This document shows, one piece after another, positions 37,571-46,515 of a DNA stretch of 64,000 nt. Location: contig NZ_JACVPA010000001.1 of assembly GCF_018882155.1 (NCBI RefSeq), positions 496,001 to 560,000 of the forward strand, in the 5' to 3' direction. This stretch comes from Polynucleobacter nymphae. GTDB taxonomy: Bacteria; Pseudomonadota; Gammaproteobacteria; Burkholderiales; Burkholderiaceae. The translations under genes were made by a program, and so were the position numbers. Every line of letters begins with the position of its first letter. Position 1 is the stretch's first letter. The notes beneath the pieces were generated by a model, which made no database searches, was not told the origin of the DNA, and was given only the letters and a program-made list of their open reading frames with translations.

Positions 37571-38833
37571 ATGCAATTAACTGAACTCAAAGTCCTCCAC
37601 GTATCCGCCCTGCTCGAAATGGCAGCTAGCTTGGAGATTGAAAATACCCAACGGATGCGCAAACAAGAATTGATGTTTGCCATTTTGAAGAAACGCGCTA
37701 AAGCCGGTGAAATGGTTTTTGGTGATGGCACTTTAGAGGTGTTGCCAGATGGCTTTGGTTTCTTACGCTCTCCTGAAGCCTCTTACATGGCTTCTCCAGA
37801 TGATATTTACATCTCCCCCGCACAGATCCGCCGCTTTAACCTACACACAGGAGACAGCGTTGAAGGTGAAGTACGGACACCAAAAGATGGCGAGCGTTAC
37901 TTTGCTTTAGTGAAAGTCGACAAGATTAACGGTTTGGCTCCAGAAGCCCTCAAGAACCGCATCATGTTTGAGAACTTAACCCCACTACACCCTAACCGTA
38001 CGATTTTGTTAGAGCGCGATATCAAGGCAGAAGAAAACCTCACAGGTCGCATCATCGATATGATCTCCCCGATCGGCTTTGGCCAACGTGGTTTGATTGT
38101 GTCCTCACCTAAATCCGGCAAGACAGTCATGATGCAGCACATCGCGCATGCCATCTCTGCTAATAACCCTGATGCCATCTTGATTGTTCTCTTAGTGGAT
38201 GAGCGCCCTGAAGAAGTTACCGAGATGCAGCGCTCCGTTCGCGGTGAAGTCGTTGCTTCTACTTTCGATGAGCCAGCAGTACGTCACGTCCAAGTTGCCG
38301 AGATGGTGATTGAAAAAGCAAAGCGTTTAGTTGAGATGGGTAAAGATGTCATCATTTTGCTTGACTCCATTACCCGTCTTGCGCGCGCTTACAACACCGT
38401 GATTCCTTCTTCTGGAAAAGTACTTTCTGGTGGTGTGGATGCCAATGCCTTACAACGTCCAAAACGCTTCTTCGGCGCGGCCCGTAATATTGAAGAAGGT
38501 GGTTCATTAACCATCATTGCTACTGCCCTAATTGAAACGGGTAGCCGTATGGATGACCTCATTTATGAGGAATTCAAAGGCACCGGCAATATGGAAGTCC
38601 ACCTTGAGCGTCGCTTGGCTGAGCGTCGTGTTTATCCATCGATTAACCTTAATAAGTCTGGCACCCGCCGTGAGGAATTGCTGGTCAAGGCAGAAAATCT
38701 CCAGAAAATCTGGGTATTGCGTAAATTGCTGGCCGATATGGACGATATTGAGGCGATGAACTTCATCGTGGATAAGCTCAAATCGACCAAAAACAATGGT
38801 GAATTCTTCGACCTCATGCGTCGCGGAGGCTAA
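37571..38833 (+). CDS. rho: Transcription termination factor Rho
   Basis: 420-residue hexameric RNA helicase that ends transcription. The N-terminal Rho domain begins [18 protein letters not shown]. The RNA-binding cold-shock-like domain has [34 protein letters not shown] split over about residues 55-88. The ATPase has Walker A SPKSGKT, Walker [17 protein letters not shown] and the secondary RNA-binding loop [11 protein letters not shown]. Length is normal. It is read from its own long leader and followed by rpmE. Confidence 0.98.
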   Translation: MQLTELKVLHVSALLEMAASLEIENTQRMRKQELMFAILKKRAKAGEMVFGDGTLEVLPDGFGFLRSPEASYMASPDDIYISPAQIRRFNLHTGDSVEGEVRTPKDGERYFALVKVDKINGLAPEALKNRIMFENLTPLHPNRTILLERDIKAEENLTGRIIDMISPIGFGQRGLIVSSPKSGKTVMMQHIAHAISANNPDAILIVLLVDERPEEVTEMQRSVRGEVVASTFDEPAVRHVQVAEMVIEKAKRLVEMGKDVIILLDSITRLARAYNTVIPSSGKVLSGGVDANALQRPKRFFGAARNIEEGGSLTIIATALIETGSRMDDLIYEEFKGTGNMEVHLERRLAERRVYPSINLNKSGTRREELLVKAENLQKIWVLRKLLADMDDIEAMNFIVDKLKSTKNNGEFFDLMRRGG

Positions 38834-38837
38834 TTTA

Positions 38838-38874
38838 GGGGTCCTGAGGGCTGTTTAGGCCCTTTTGAGACCCC
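38838..38874 (+). terminator. Hairpin after rho, possible terminator
   Basis: Outer stem GGGGTC (38838-38843) / GACCCC (38869-38874) encloses an inner stem GGGC / GCCC. It starts 4 bases after the rho stop. There is no T tract (CCAAAAGTG follows), so it may be a weak terminator or an RNA-processing or stabilising hairpin. Confidence 0.3.
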
Positions 38875-38953
38875 AAAAGTGCGCTTTGTTGTTGATTTCA
38901 TGGCATAATTTCGCCTTTGTTGCACCATTAACTGCTTTTAACTTGGGAAAGTA

Positions 38954-38974
38954 TTTAGGTTCTTTTAACCTAAA
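38954..38974 (+). promoter_or_regulatory. Leader hairpin upstream of rpmE
   Basis: A perfect 8-bp inverted repeat TTTAGGTT / AACCTAAA with a 5-base loop CTTTT, ending 25 bases before the rpmE ATG and near its ribosome-binding region. Ribosomal protein genes are often controlled by the product binding a hairpin in the leader, and L31 autoregulation is known in E. coli; whether this element does so is untested. Confidence 0.35.
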
Positions 38975-38999
38975 CGGCTACCCGCTCATAGGACTCAAA

Positions 39000-39350
39000 A
39001 TGAAACCTGGCATTCACCCCGAATATCGTGAAATCGTCTTTGTAGACGTTTCTAATAACTTCAGCTTCAAGACTCGCTCCACTATGTCTACTAAAGAGAC
39101 AATCAAGTGGGAAGATGGCAAGGAATATCCATTGTCCAAGATCGAGACTTCATCTGAATCACACCCTTTCTACACTGGTACCCAAAAAATCATGGATACC
39201 GCTGGTCGTGTTGAGAAATTCCGTCAGAAGTTCGGTACCAAAGCGGTTGCTAAGTCTACCGGTGATGGCGCTGCTAAAACAGCTGAGAAAAAAGCTGCTG
39301 CTGCAGAAGCTAAAGCTGCTGCAAAGCCAGCTGCTAAGAAGAAGGCTTAA
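39000..39350 (+). CDS. rpmE2: 50S ribosomal protein L31 type B
   Basis: 116 residues from the ATG at 39000 ([19 protein letters not shown]), the normal L31 start; the frame is open further upstream to 38865 but that part looks non-coding. It lacks the CxxC zinc-binding pair, so it is the zinc-free B form. After the conserved [25 protein letters not shown] it carries a long tail rich in Ala and Lys of about 30 residues, as often seen in betaproteobacteria. It has its own leader and a strong terminator. Confidence 0.93.
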   Translation: MKPGIHPEYREIVFVDVSNNFSFKTRSTMSTKETIKWEDGKEYPLSKIETSSESHPFYTGTQKIMDTAGRVEKFRQKFGTKAVAKSTGDGAAKTAEKKAAAAEAKAAAKPAAKKKA

Positions 39351-39399
39351 TTCACTTCAATTCGTAGGGTATGTGAAATACCTACTCTGCGAGATAATC

Positions 39400-39425
39400 A
39401 AGGCAGCATTTGCTGCCTTTTTTAT
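39400..39425 (+). terminator. Rho-independent terminator after rpmE
   Basis: Stem AAGGCAGCA / TGCTGCCTT with a 2-base gap TT (a 4-base loop once the last pair opens), followed by a T-rich tail. It ends about 25 bases before the next gene. Confidence 0.82.
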
Positions 39426-39450
39426 TTTTGTTTTTGCTTAAATCGAGTTC

Positions 39451-41169
39451 ATGGTCAAACTTACCGCTGCTGCTACTAAATCGATTCCGCGCATCATTAT
39501 TTTTGCGCTGACATTGGTTTATGGTTTTGTGGGCCTCTTCTTTCGTGATCCTTGGAAAAATGAGGACGCCATTGGCTTTGGTGGCATGTGGACTTTATTT
39601 CGCGGCAATTCTGTCGATTGGATTGTTCCTCATATTGCTGGACGCGATGCTTCTTTAGGCGCACCACTACCGTATTGGATGGGCGCTACTCTCATTGAAT
39701 TATTTGGATCCTGGATCGGCGCTGCTAATGCTGCGCGCTTATATTCTGCCATTTGCTTTTTCTCTGCGGCTTTAGCAATTTGGTATGCCACCTACCTTCT
39801 TGGTCGTCGTCGCGAAGTACAGCCAATGGCATTTGCTGTTGGCGGTCAACCCGATTTGAAGAGCTATGGCATGACCTTGGCAGATGGTGCGCTACTCATC
39901 TTCTTAGCTTGTGTTGGTCTAGCTCAACGTGCTCATGAAACTACGCCCATGATGGCGCAACTGATGGGCATTAGCATCGTACTTTATGGAACCGTGCGTG
40001 GCTTAGACAAACCATGGCAAGGCGGTTTGTGGACTGGTCTTGGTATTGCTATTGTTGCCCTATCTAGTAATCTCACCTTAAGCCTAATCATCGTTAGCTC
40101 AACCATCATTGCCGTCCTAGCTAGTAATGCCAAGTTACGTTTCCGCTGGACATTAACGAGTACTGTTTTAGGTTTAATTGGTTTTGCTATTTGGCCGATC
40201 ATTTGGTATTTAGCTGATCTTCCGGTGCATTTACGCCACCTTGCTGAAGAAGGCTGGCGCAATATTCCAGAAATGCGTGCTACCCCTTCAATTGAATCGC
40301 TTGGCTTTTTAAGTGTGAACTTCTGGGCCTATGCATGGCCTGTTTGGCCACTCGCAATCATCTCTTTAGCCCACTGGGGTCGGGTCAAAGATGCTGGCGC
40401 TTGGCGCGCTCCCCACCTTTGTATTCCACTCAGCTTATTTATTGGCAGTTTAATTTATGTTTTGTTCCGCTTGGAAGCGAACGAACATGATTTGATGATT
40501 CTGATTCCGAGCTTAGCGATCATTGCTGCATTTAGCCTGCCGATCTTAAAACGCAGCATGATTAGCTTCATTGATTGGTTCGCAATGTTTAGCTTCTCCA
40601 TTATTGCTATTGCCATTTGGATTGTTTGGTTGGCAAAAGTAACCGGCTATCCAGAATCTACTGCTGCAAACTTAGCCCGTCTGCTTCCCGGTTTCACATT
40701 CCAATTTAACTTCCTTGCCCTTTTTATAGCAATAGTGGTTACTGGTGCATGGTTTGCAGTTGTACGATGGAGAACCTCTCGTGCCCCCAAGGAAATCTGG
40801 CGCTGCCTCATTATCTCTGCATCTGGTACAACTTTGATGTGGGTGTTGTTGATGACGCTATGGTTACCAACGATCAACTATGCAAAAACCTATCGTCAGG
40901 TATCTGCACGTCTTTCACAAGTAGTCCCATCTGGTGTTGGCTGTATTAATACTAGCAATATCGGCGCTGCCCAACTTGCCTCTTTTAGCTACTTCACCAA
41001 ACTCTCTTTGCGCGATGACCCTAATTGTCCGTGGATGTTGACTCATAATCAATCTACAGCTACAGCATACGCAAAGCTCAATGATAAAAAATTGCGTTTA
41101 ATTTGGGAAGACCGTCGCGCGGCTGACCGTGATGAACGCTTACGTCTTTACGAAGTAATCTCGGAATAA
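39451..41169 (+). CDS. ArnT/PMT-like membrane glycosyltransferase
   Basis: 572 residues with about a dozen membrane helices. It resembles GT-C glycosyltransferases of the ArnT/PMT type, which move a sugar from a polyprenyl carrier to lipid A or a protein. The first periplasmic loop carries the family's acidic pair in FFRDPWKNEDAIGFGGMW. A soluble C-terminal part follows after about residue 480. The acceptor and sugar are unknown. It is followed 3 bases later by a MATE-type exporter starting at GTG, so the two are probably cotranscribed. Confidence 0.75.
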   Translation: MVKLTAAATKSIPRIIIFALTLVYGFVGLFFRDPWKNEDAIGFGGMWTLFRGNSVDWIVPHIAGRDASLGAPLPYWMGATLIELFGSWIGAANAARLYSAICFFSAALAIWYATYLLGRRREVQPMAFAVGGQPDLKSYGMTLADGALLIFLACVGLAQRAHETTPMMAQLMGISIVLYGTVRGLDKPWQGGLWTGLGIAIVALSSNLTLSLIIVSSTIIAVLASNAKLRFRWTLTSTVLGLIGFAIWPIIWYLADLPVHLRHLAEEGWRNIPEMRATPSIESLGFLSVNFWAYAWPVWPLAIISLAHWGRVKDAGAWRAPHLCIPLSLFIGSLIYVLFRLEANEHDLMILIPSLAIIAAFSLPILKRSMISFIDWFAMFSFSIIAIAIWIVWLAKVTGYPESTAANLARLLPGFTFQFNFLALFIAIVVTGAWFAVVRWRTSRAPKEIWRCLIISASGTTLMWVLLMTLWLPTINYAKTYRQVSARLSQVVPSGVGCINTSNIGAAQLASFSYFTKLSLRDDPNCPWMLTHNQSTATAYAKLNDKKLRLIWEDRRAADRDERLRLYEVISE

Positions 41170-41172
41170 ATA

Positions 41173-42564
41173 GTGCTGCACTTTAAACTATCGCGCCTGC
41201 GCGAGGACGTTCCTGCTTTGCTCAAACTTGCTGGCCCACTTCTCATTGGTCAGTTAGCCGTGATTGCGTTTGGCGTGCTAGATACCGCCATGACAGCCCG
41301 CTACTCTGCCGAAGACTTAGCCGCATTAGCTATGGCCTCAGCAATCTTCATCAGTATTTATGTTGGCCTCACTGGAGTAGTTTCTGCCCTCGCTCCAATT
41401 GCCGGGCAACTCTTTGGTGCTAAACGGTATTCTGAGATTGGCGAAGAAGTAAGGCAAGCTACTTGGCTGGCACTAGGCCTCACTATTCTTGGCTGCTTGA
41501 TTTTGACGAATGCAGATCATGTGCTAGCTATCTCGCGCGTTAGCCCAGATATTGAAGGTAAAGCAAGGTTGTATCTCAACATTCTGGCGATTGGATTGCC
41601 TGCCAGTATGGTGATGCGCGTATTGATGGCTTTGCACAATGCCGTATCTCGTCCTGCCGTGATTACTGTCATTCAGCTTATTGGCTTGGGTTTAAAGCTG
41701 CCTCTGAACTTACTCTTTATTTATGGTGGCTTTGGAATTGAAGGTATGGGTGGCCCTGGATGTGCAGTAGCTACCGTAATTATTAACTGGACCTGGATGC
41801 TCTTGACTCTAGGATTTGTTCTGTTTGACCGCTTTTATAAACCCTTTGAAATCTTTGTCCGTTTTAGCATGCCAGATTGGCAACGCATCTGGACACTATT
41901 AAAGCTGGGCATGCCGATTGGCTTTAGCTATTTGATTGAGGTGACTTCATTTACTTTCATGTCACTCTTTATTGCGCGCCTGGGCACCACTGCATTGGCT
42001 GGACATCAAATTGTTGCCAATCTAGGGACTGTAATTTACATGGTGCCGCTCTCCCTCTCGATTGCAACCATGACCTTAGTATCGCAATCTATTGGTGCCA
42101 ACAAACCAGAACGTGCCGAGGAGATTGGCTGGTCATCAGTACTATTCACAACCGCTACCTGCATCACCATTGGCATTGCCGTCTGGGTCTTCAGAATGCA
42201 ACTATTAGACTTATATGATCCACCGGCAGAGGTAAAAGCCTTTTCGATTCCACTCTTTTTATTTGTTGCCTTCTATCAAATCTTTGATGCTCTGCAAGTA
42301 ACAGCCGCATTTATTCTGCGGGCTTATCGCATTGCCTTTTGGCCCATGTTGATCTACGCTGGATCATTGTGGGGTGTAGGTCTTGGTGGTGGCTACCTTA
42401 TGGGCTTTAATGTTTTTGGCAATGTACCTACCTTCTTGCAGGGTGCCAATGGCTTTTGGGCTGGGAACAGTATCAGCCTTGGATTGGCTGCCTGCTTCTT
42501 ACTCTACCTCTTTAGAAAAACAGCGGATCGCTATGAAAAAACGCATCCGCCGCTGAAGGTATAG
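41173..42564 (+). CDS. MATE-family multidrug/Na+ exporter
   Basis: 463 residues with 12 predicted helices in two similar halves: LLIGQLAVIAFGVLDTAMTA in the first, MPIGFSYLIEVTSFTFMSLF in the second, each followed by the ALAxxxIV-type segment (AALAMASAIFIS; ALAGHQIVANLG). MATE proteins of the NorM branch expel cationic compounds in exchange for Na+ or H+. The start is GTG 41173, 3 bases after the previous stop; I saw no other in-frame start that keeps the first helix. Confidence 0.9.
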   Translation: MLHFKLSRLREDVPALLKLAGPLLIGQLAVIAFGVLDTAMTARYSAEDLAALAMASAIFISIYVGLTGVVSALAPIAGQLFGAKRYSEIGEEVRQATWLALGLTILGCLILTNADHVLAISRVSPDIEGKARLYLNILAIGLPASMVMRVLMALHNAVSRPAVITVIQLIGLGLKLPLNLLFIYGGFGIEGMGGPGCAVATVIINWTWMLLTLGFVLFDRFYKPFEIFVRFSMPDWQRIWTLLKLGMPIGFSYLIEVTSFTFMSLFIARLGTTALAGHQIVANLGTVIYMVPLSLSIATMTLVSQSIGANKPERAEEIGWSSVLFTTATCITIGIAVWVFRMQLLDLYDPPAEVKAFSIPLFLFVAFYQIFDALQVTAAFILRAYRIAFWPMLIYAGSLWGVGLGGGYLMGFNVFGNVPTFLQGANGFWAGNSISLGLAACFLLYLFRKTADRYEKTHPPLKV

Positions 42565-42587
42565 ATTAGCGATAAATAACTGGGAGT

Positions 42588-43049
42588 TTATCGATAGCTT
42601 CGACCTGAAATAGGCGCAGAATAACTAGGGACTTGATTGCCCTTAGAGTACATACACTGTTGATAGGCGATGTTGTATTGCGTTTGAGATTGGTTTTCTT
42701 TTCCGGATGCATTCATAGCGCCAATTCCTGCGCCACCTAATAAACCAATGCCAGCACCAGTCCCTACATTAGTATGGCTACCACCACCAATCATCGCTCC
42801 AGCAGCAGCGCCTAATGCGGCAGCTATAGCGGCGCTAGTAGCAGCGTCCTTTAATGCAACATTACTACTGTCTTTAATAGAATTGGCTGCAAACTCACGG
42901 CACTGTTGATCTTCTTGCTGGAATACTTCAAACGGTTTGCCCTCGCGGGGCATGATGGCAACTGTCGGGCCGGTTGGCGCAGATACACATGCAGCTAATG
43001 ATGCAAGAACAGAAGCAGTCAATACTGTGATGCGGGTAAATCGTTTCAT
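42588..43049 (-). CDS. Glycine-zipper lipoprotein
   Basis: 153 residues. The signal peptide ends in a lipobox (ASLAAC, Cys21), so it is an envelope lipoprotein. Residues about 70-115 form a glycine-zipper region (AAALGAAAGAMIGGG, then GTGAGIGLLGGAGIGAMNAS), as in SlyB/OsmB-like outer-membrane proteins. The end, YNIAYQQCMYSKGNQVPSY, has the YxxCMxxKG motif of such proteins. It probably stabilises or organises the envelope; no specific role can be read. It precedes no other gene on its strand. Confidence 0.8.
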   Translation of the reverse strand: MKRFTRITVLTASVLASLAACVSAPTGPTVAIMPREGKPFEVFQQEDQQCREFAANSIKDSSNVALKDAATSAAIAAALGAAAGAMIGGGSHTNVGTGAGIGLLGGAGIGAMNASGKENQSQTQYNIAYQQCMYSKGNQVPSYSAPISGRSYR

Positions 43050-43078
43050 ATCAAACCTTAAAATATTCAGAATTATTT

Positions 43079-43510
43079 TTAACGCATTGGTTGTTTGGGA
43101 CGAGCGCTACTAGTTGGCGGTGTTGCAGGCTCTGTTTGCCAACCAGTAGGGCAATCTTGTACATATGGGAAATACTGGCCACTGGCTTGGCAGTAATACC
43201 AAACTGCGGGCTGGGGTTGTGATACCAAATACATGGGTTGAGGAGGCGGCATATAAGTCACGACTGGTGGGGCATATACCACCGGAGGGGCATAGTAACC
43301 TGCATAAGGTCCATAACCGCCATAAGCCCAATTACCTCGCCATCCTGGCCCCCATCCCGGGCCATATGCTGCTGGGCGCCAGCCTCCACCATAACCACCA
43401 CCTACGGATACATTCCAGCCTACATTGCCTGCTTGGGCAGCCACTGGTAAAGCTAGTAATACAGCGGCTAAGAAAACTCCTAAGATACTGAATTTATTAG
43501 TTTGTTTCAT
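43079..43510 (-). CDS. Exported glycine/proline/tyrosine-rich protein
   Basis: 143 residues from ATG 43510, which has a strong GAGGAGG 6 bases upstream; a longer frame to 43555 lacks this. A signal peptide (FLAAVLLALPVAAQAG) is followed by a low-complexity Gly/Trp/Tyr/Pro region (about 25-95) and a short conserved end, YYCQASGQYFPYVQDCPTGW, with two cysteines that probably form a disulfide. This end is common to many small proteobacterial envelope proteins of unknown function. It lies 29 bases upstream of the glycine-zipper lipoprotein gene on the same strand and may be cotranscribed. Confidence 0.78.
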   Translation of the reverse strand: MKQTNKFSILGVFLAAVLLALPVAAQAGNVGWNVSVGGGYGGGWRPAAYGPGWGPGWRGNWAYGGYGPYAGYYAPPVVYAPPVVTYMPPPQPMYLVSQPQPAVWYYCQASGQYFPYVQDCPTGWQTEPATPPTSSARPKQPMR

Positions 43511-43622
43511 AATCGACCTCCTCAATTTGGCCTTGTACTTCTCCGAAACTCTCATTTAATTTTAATTAGCTTCACTATCAATAACGCCTCAAATACAGTT
43601 TAGCTGACAAGAAAATCAGAAA

Positions 43623-44615
43623 TTATGGCTCTACTTTAGCGCCAGACTGCTGAACTACTCTACTCCACTTGCGGGACTCTGCAACCATCAATTTAGACAG
43701 GTCTTGCGGGCTACCGGGGGCAGGTTCTAGACCGCTTGCCAAGAGTCGATTTTTAACCTCTGGGTTTTCCAAGGCCTGTCTAGTTAACTGGTTAAGACGT
43801 CTTTGAATAGCTGGCGGTAAATTTGCTGGCGCCATCAAAGAAAACCATGACACTGCTTCAAATCCAGGCAATCCTTGCTCAGCAAGTGTCGGAATCTCTG
43901 GGGCAGCGTATGAACGTTTCAAGGTAGTGACACCTAAAGCCTGTACCTCACCTGCCTTAATCAAAGGCAATGACGAAGATAAGTTATCAAAGAGCATTGA
44001 AATACGTCCACTGACTAAATCTGGCAAAGATTGAGCACGCCCCTTGTAAGGGATATGGCGAATATCAATACCTGCCATCTCTTTAAATAATTCACCAGAC
44101 ATATGTAATGAGGTGCCAACGCCTGAAGAGCCAAAAGTCAATTGATTTGGCTTAGCTTTAGCAAGCTCAATCAACTCATGAACATTGGTGACGCCCAACT
44201 GTTTATTCACAATCAAGACATTGGGGGTGCTAGCTAAGAAACTAATGGGTGTGAAATCCTTCACCGGATCAAAAGACATCTTTTCATAAAGAGCGCCATT
44301 AATCGCATGAATGCCCACGGTACCAATGAGTAATGTGTAGCCATCAGGATCGCTCTTAGCAACTAAATCTGCGCCGATGTTGCCACCATAGCCCGGACGA
44401 TTCTCAACAAGCACTGCCACACCAAGGGTTTGCTGCCAATTTTCAGCTAAGACTCGCGCTAAGATATCGGGCGCACCACCTGGAGTAAAGGTCACGATGA
44501 TCCGAATGGCCTGCTTAGGCCAAGGAGTCTTTACTTGCGAGTGTGCGCTAGATACACCAAGCCAAATCAATACCAGCACTAAGAGGCTCTTCATTAGCCT
44601 TGAAAATGGCATCAT
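43623..44615 (-). CDS. Bug-family TTT solute receptor
   Basis: 330 residues: signal peptide (LVLIWLGVSSAHSQ), WPKQAIRIIVTFTPGGAPDI, SDPDGYTLLIGTVG, FGSSGVGTSLHMSGEL and IPYKGRAQSLPDLVSGR. It lies 8 bases downstream of dsbB on the same strand, an unusual neighbour, and may ride on the dsbB transcript. No enzyme gene adjoins that would hint at a ligand. Confidence 0.9.
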   Translation of the reverse strand: MMPFSRLMKSLLVLVLIWLGVSSAHSQVKTPWPKQAIRIIVTFTPGGAPDILARVLAENWQQTLGVAVLVENRPGYGGNIGADLVAKSDPDGYTLLIGTVGIHAINGALYEKMSFDPVKDFTPISFLASTPNVLIVNKQLGVTNVHELIELAKAKPNQLTFGSSGVGTSLHMSGELFKEMAGIDIRHIPYKGRAQSLPDLVSGRISMLFDNLSSSLPLIKAGEVQALGVTTLKRSYAAPEIPTLAEQGLPGFEAVSWFSLMAPANLPPAIQRRLNQLTRQALENPEVKNRLLASGLEPAPGSPQDLSKLMVAESRKWSRVVQQSGAKVEP

Positions 44616-44623
44616 TACTTGAG

Positions 44624-45187
44624 TTAAAAACCGAAGCGGTTACGTAACCAAAGCCAGCCTTCGTACTTCACAGGATCATCAGCGCATGGGCCGATGCCGC
44701 ACTCTAGTAGCGTGGATATCAAATTACCCGCCACTAGCAGAACAAAAATGATCACTAAAGCATTAGCAAATATAGAGCGGGAACGCACTTCTCGATTGGG
44801 CAACATGAGCAGAATGGCAAAGCCCAGTAATAAACCTAAATAGCCAAGGAAGGCCCAGGTATAAAAATGCAGCTCTAAGAAGGTTGCACCAAATCCCTTA
44901 TCCCCAGGCAGGATGTGAAGCAGCACTTGACGCAAAGAAACCACTATTCCTACTAAGCCCCCGATGATGCCCCAACCATAGTGTGCTGCGTGAGCGCCAC
45001 AGCGAATATTCAGAACCAAAGCAAAGCCAATGATGACAAACGCAATACGCTGCATTAAACATAGTGGACAAGGCAATTCACCAAAATACAGTTGATCAAC
45101 AAAGGCGTATGACAAAACACCAATCACTGCAAGTAATGCCACTTGATTACCAAGGCCAGCCAGAGAAGGAACAGAAATCTTACTCAC
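44624..45187 (-). CDS. dsbB: Disulfide bond formation protein DsbB
   Basis: 187-residue inner-membrane protein with four helices that reoxidises DsbA and passes electrons to quinone. The first redox pair is CPLC (Cys40, Cys43) in GELPCPLCLMQR; the second pair is in LLECGIGPCADDP. The start is GTG 45187, overlapping the stop of the small upstream gene (GTGA). A second membrane gene in front and a Bug receptor behind make a three-gene run. Confidence 0.93.
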   Translation of the reverse strand: MSKISVPSLAGLGNQVALLAVIGVLSYAFVDQLYFGELPCPLCLMQRIAFVIIGFALVLNIRCGAHAAHYGWGIIGGLVGIVVSLRQVLLHILPGDKGFGATFLELHFYTWAFLGYLGLLLGFAILLMLPNREVRSRSIFANALVIIFVLLVAGNLISTLLECGIGPCADDPVKYEGWLWLRNRFGF

Positions 45188-45342
45188 AGGCTGATATTAA
45201 GATGAGTGCTTGCATGCGAGCGGAACCAGACAACTAGGATTCCAACGGTAATGGCTAATACGATTAAGCCTGCAAGACGCTTTTCAAACCAGACCAAAAT
45301 CAGTCCGATGAATGCTGTCAGAAAAGGCAGAAACATATACAT
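45184..45342 (-). CDS. Small two-helix membrane protein coupled to dsbB (DUF5993-like)
   Basis: 52 residues from ATG 45342: MYMFLPFLTAFIGLILVW, a basic turn EKRLAG, then LIVLAITVGILVVWF and a polar tail. Two hydrophobic helices fill almost the whole protein. The stop overlaps the dsbB GTG start by four bases, which strongly supports a translated gene. Small proteins of this kind (as I recall, DUF5993) are found next to dsbB in other bacteria and may help DsbB; that role is inference. A second in-frame ATG at 45336 is an alternative start. Confidence 0.65.
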   Translation of the reverse strand: MYMFLPFLTAFIGLILVWFEKRLAGLIVLAITVGILVVWFRSHASTHLNISL

Positions 45343-45400
45343 AGGGGAATTCTAGCGCAGGATGTCGCTAAGGCGCTAAATTAAGGGCTTATTTAGGGTG

Positions 45401-46093
45401 CTAAATAACTTTAGTACTTAAATTAACTAAACCTTCAACACTGCCTTCAAGTACATCACCCTTCTTTACTGGGCCTACACCAGCTGGCGTACCTGAAAAA
45501 ATTAAGTCGCCCGGCTCTAAAGTAAACAAAGTAGAGAGATAAGCAATAGTGTCGGGTACATTCCAGATTAATTGGTTTAAGTCGCCCTCTTGACGCACTT
45601 CACCGTTAACTAAAAGCTTAACTGCACCTTTTGTTGGATGTCCACATTGAGTTGCTGGAGTAATCTCTCCGCAAGGAGCTGCTTGGTCAAATGCCTTTCC
45701 TGTATCCCAGGGGCGCCCCATCTTCTTAGCCTCACCTTGCAAATCACGCCTTGTCATATCCAAGCCAACACCATAACCATAAACATGGTCCAGGGCTTTA
45801 TCAGCCGGGATGTTTGCGCCACCTTTACCAATCGCAACGACCATTTCGATTTCGTGATGGACATCTTTCGATAAATTGGGGTAAGCCATGTCTTTTCCAT
45901 CAGTCACGATAGAGTTGGCTGGTTTCATAAAAAAGAATGGGGGCTCACGATCTGGGTCATGACCCATTTCACGCGCATGATCTGCATAGTTACGGCCAAC
46001 ACAGTAAATCCGATTGACTGCAAAACGGCGGCTATCCCCAGTGACTGCTAGCGATATCACTGCTGGTGGATCAATCACAAATGCTGAACTCAT
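45401..46093 (-). CDS. Fumarylacetoacetate hydrolase family enzyme (fumarylpyruvate hydrolase-like)
   Basis: 230-residue single-domain FAH enzyme. Motifs are IYCVGRNYADHAREMG, PFFFMKPANSIV, the metal-binding HHEIEMVVAIGKGG, GVGLDMTRRDLQGEAKKMG, KAFDQAAPCGEI and FSGTPAGVGPVKKGD. This short form is typical of fumarylpyruvate hydrolase in gentisate degradation and of acylpyruvases or oxaloacetate decarboxylases that clean up in central metabolism. No gentisate genes are near, so a housekeeping acylpyruvase role is equally likely. It is cytoplasmic (no signal peptide). Confidence 0.85.
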   Translation of the reverse strand: MSSAFVIDPPAVISLAVTGDSRRFAVNRIYCVGRNYADHAREMGHDPDREPPFFFMKPANSIVTDGKDMAYPNLSKDVHHEIEMVVAIGKGGANIPADKALDHVYGYGVGLDMTRRDLQGEAKKMGRPWDTGKAFDQAAPCGEITPATQCGHPTKGAVKLLVNGEVRQEGDLNQLIWNVPDTIAYLSTLFTLEPGDLIFSGTPAGVGPVKKGDVLEGSVEGLVNLSTKVI

Positions 46094-46127
46094 AAAACCC
46101 TTTCTATGAAACCTTGTGGATTAGTAT

Positions 46128-46409
46128 TTATTTTCGATTTTTAGAAGTATGACGCAATTTCAGCAACAAGATACTTAGAGCTAAAGCAAAGGTCAACGCA
46201 TTGGCAAGTATGAGGGGCCACTTCTCAATAGTGAGGCCATAAATCAGCCAGAGACCTACCCCAGTTGTAAATAGGGCATACATGCCCAGGGATACGCCTG
46301 ACAAATCCCGAGTTCGCCAAGACTGTATTGCCTGAGGTAAAAAGGCGATCGTGGTCAAGAATGCGGCGCAATACCCAATTATTTCAATCTGGTGGGGCTC
46401 AAGGTTCAT
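46128..46409 (-). CDS. SemiSWEET-type sugar transporter
   Basis: About 93 residues from ATG 46409 with three membrane helices, one half of a eukaryotic SWEET protein; SemiSWEETs dimerise to move sugars. The MtN3-type motifs are visible: EIIGYCAAFLTTIAFLPQAIQSW with the PQ pair, then TRDLSGVSLGMYALF and LWLIYGL. TTG 46439 gives a 103-residue alternative start. It lies 34 bases past the start side of the FAH gene on the same strand and may be cotranscribed with it. Confidence 0.85.
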   Translation of the reverse strand: MNLEPHQIEIIGYCAAFLTTIAFLPQAIQSWRTRDLSGVSLGMYALFTTGVGLWLIYGLTIEKWPLILANALTFALALSILLLKLRHTSKNRK

Positions 46410-46515
46410 GAGGCTATTGTAATAAGGAAAATCAATCAATCCTTGATCTAGCGCAGGAAGCCCAATTCTAGCGATAATACAAACTTACTTTACAAACCCA
46501 TATCTAGAATAAGCC

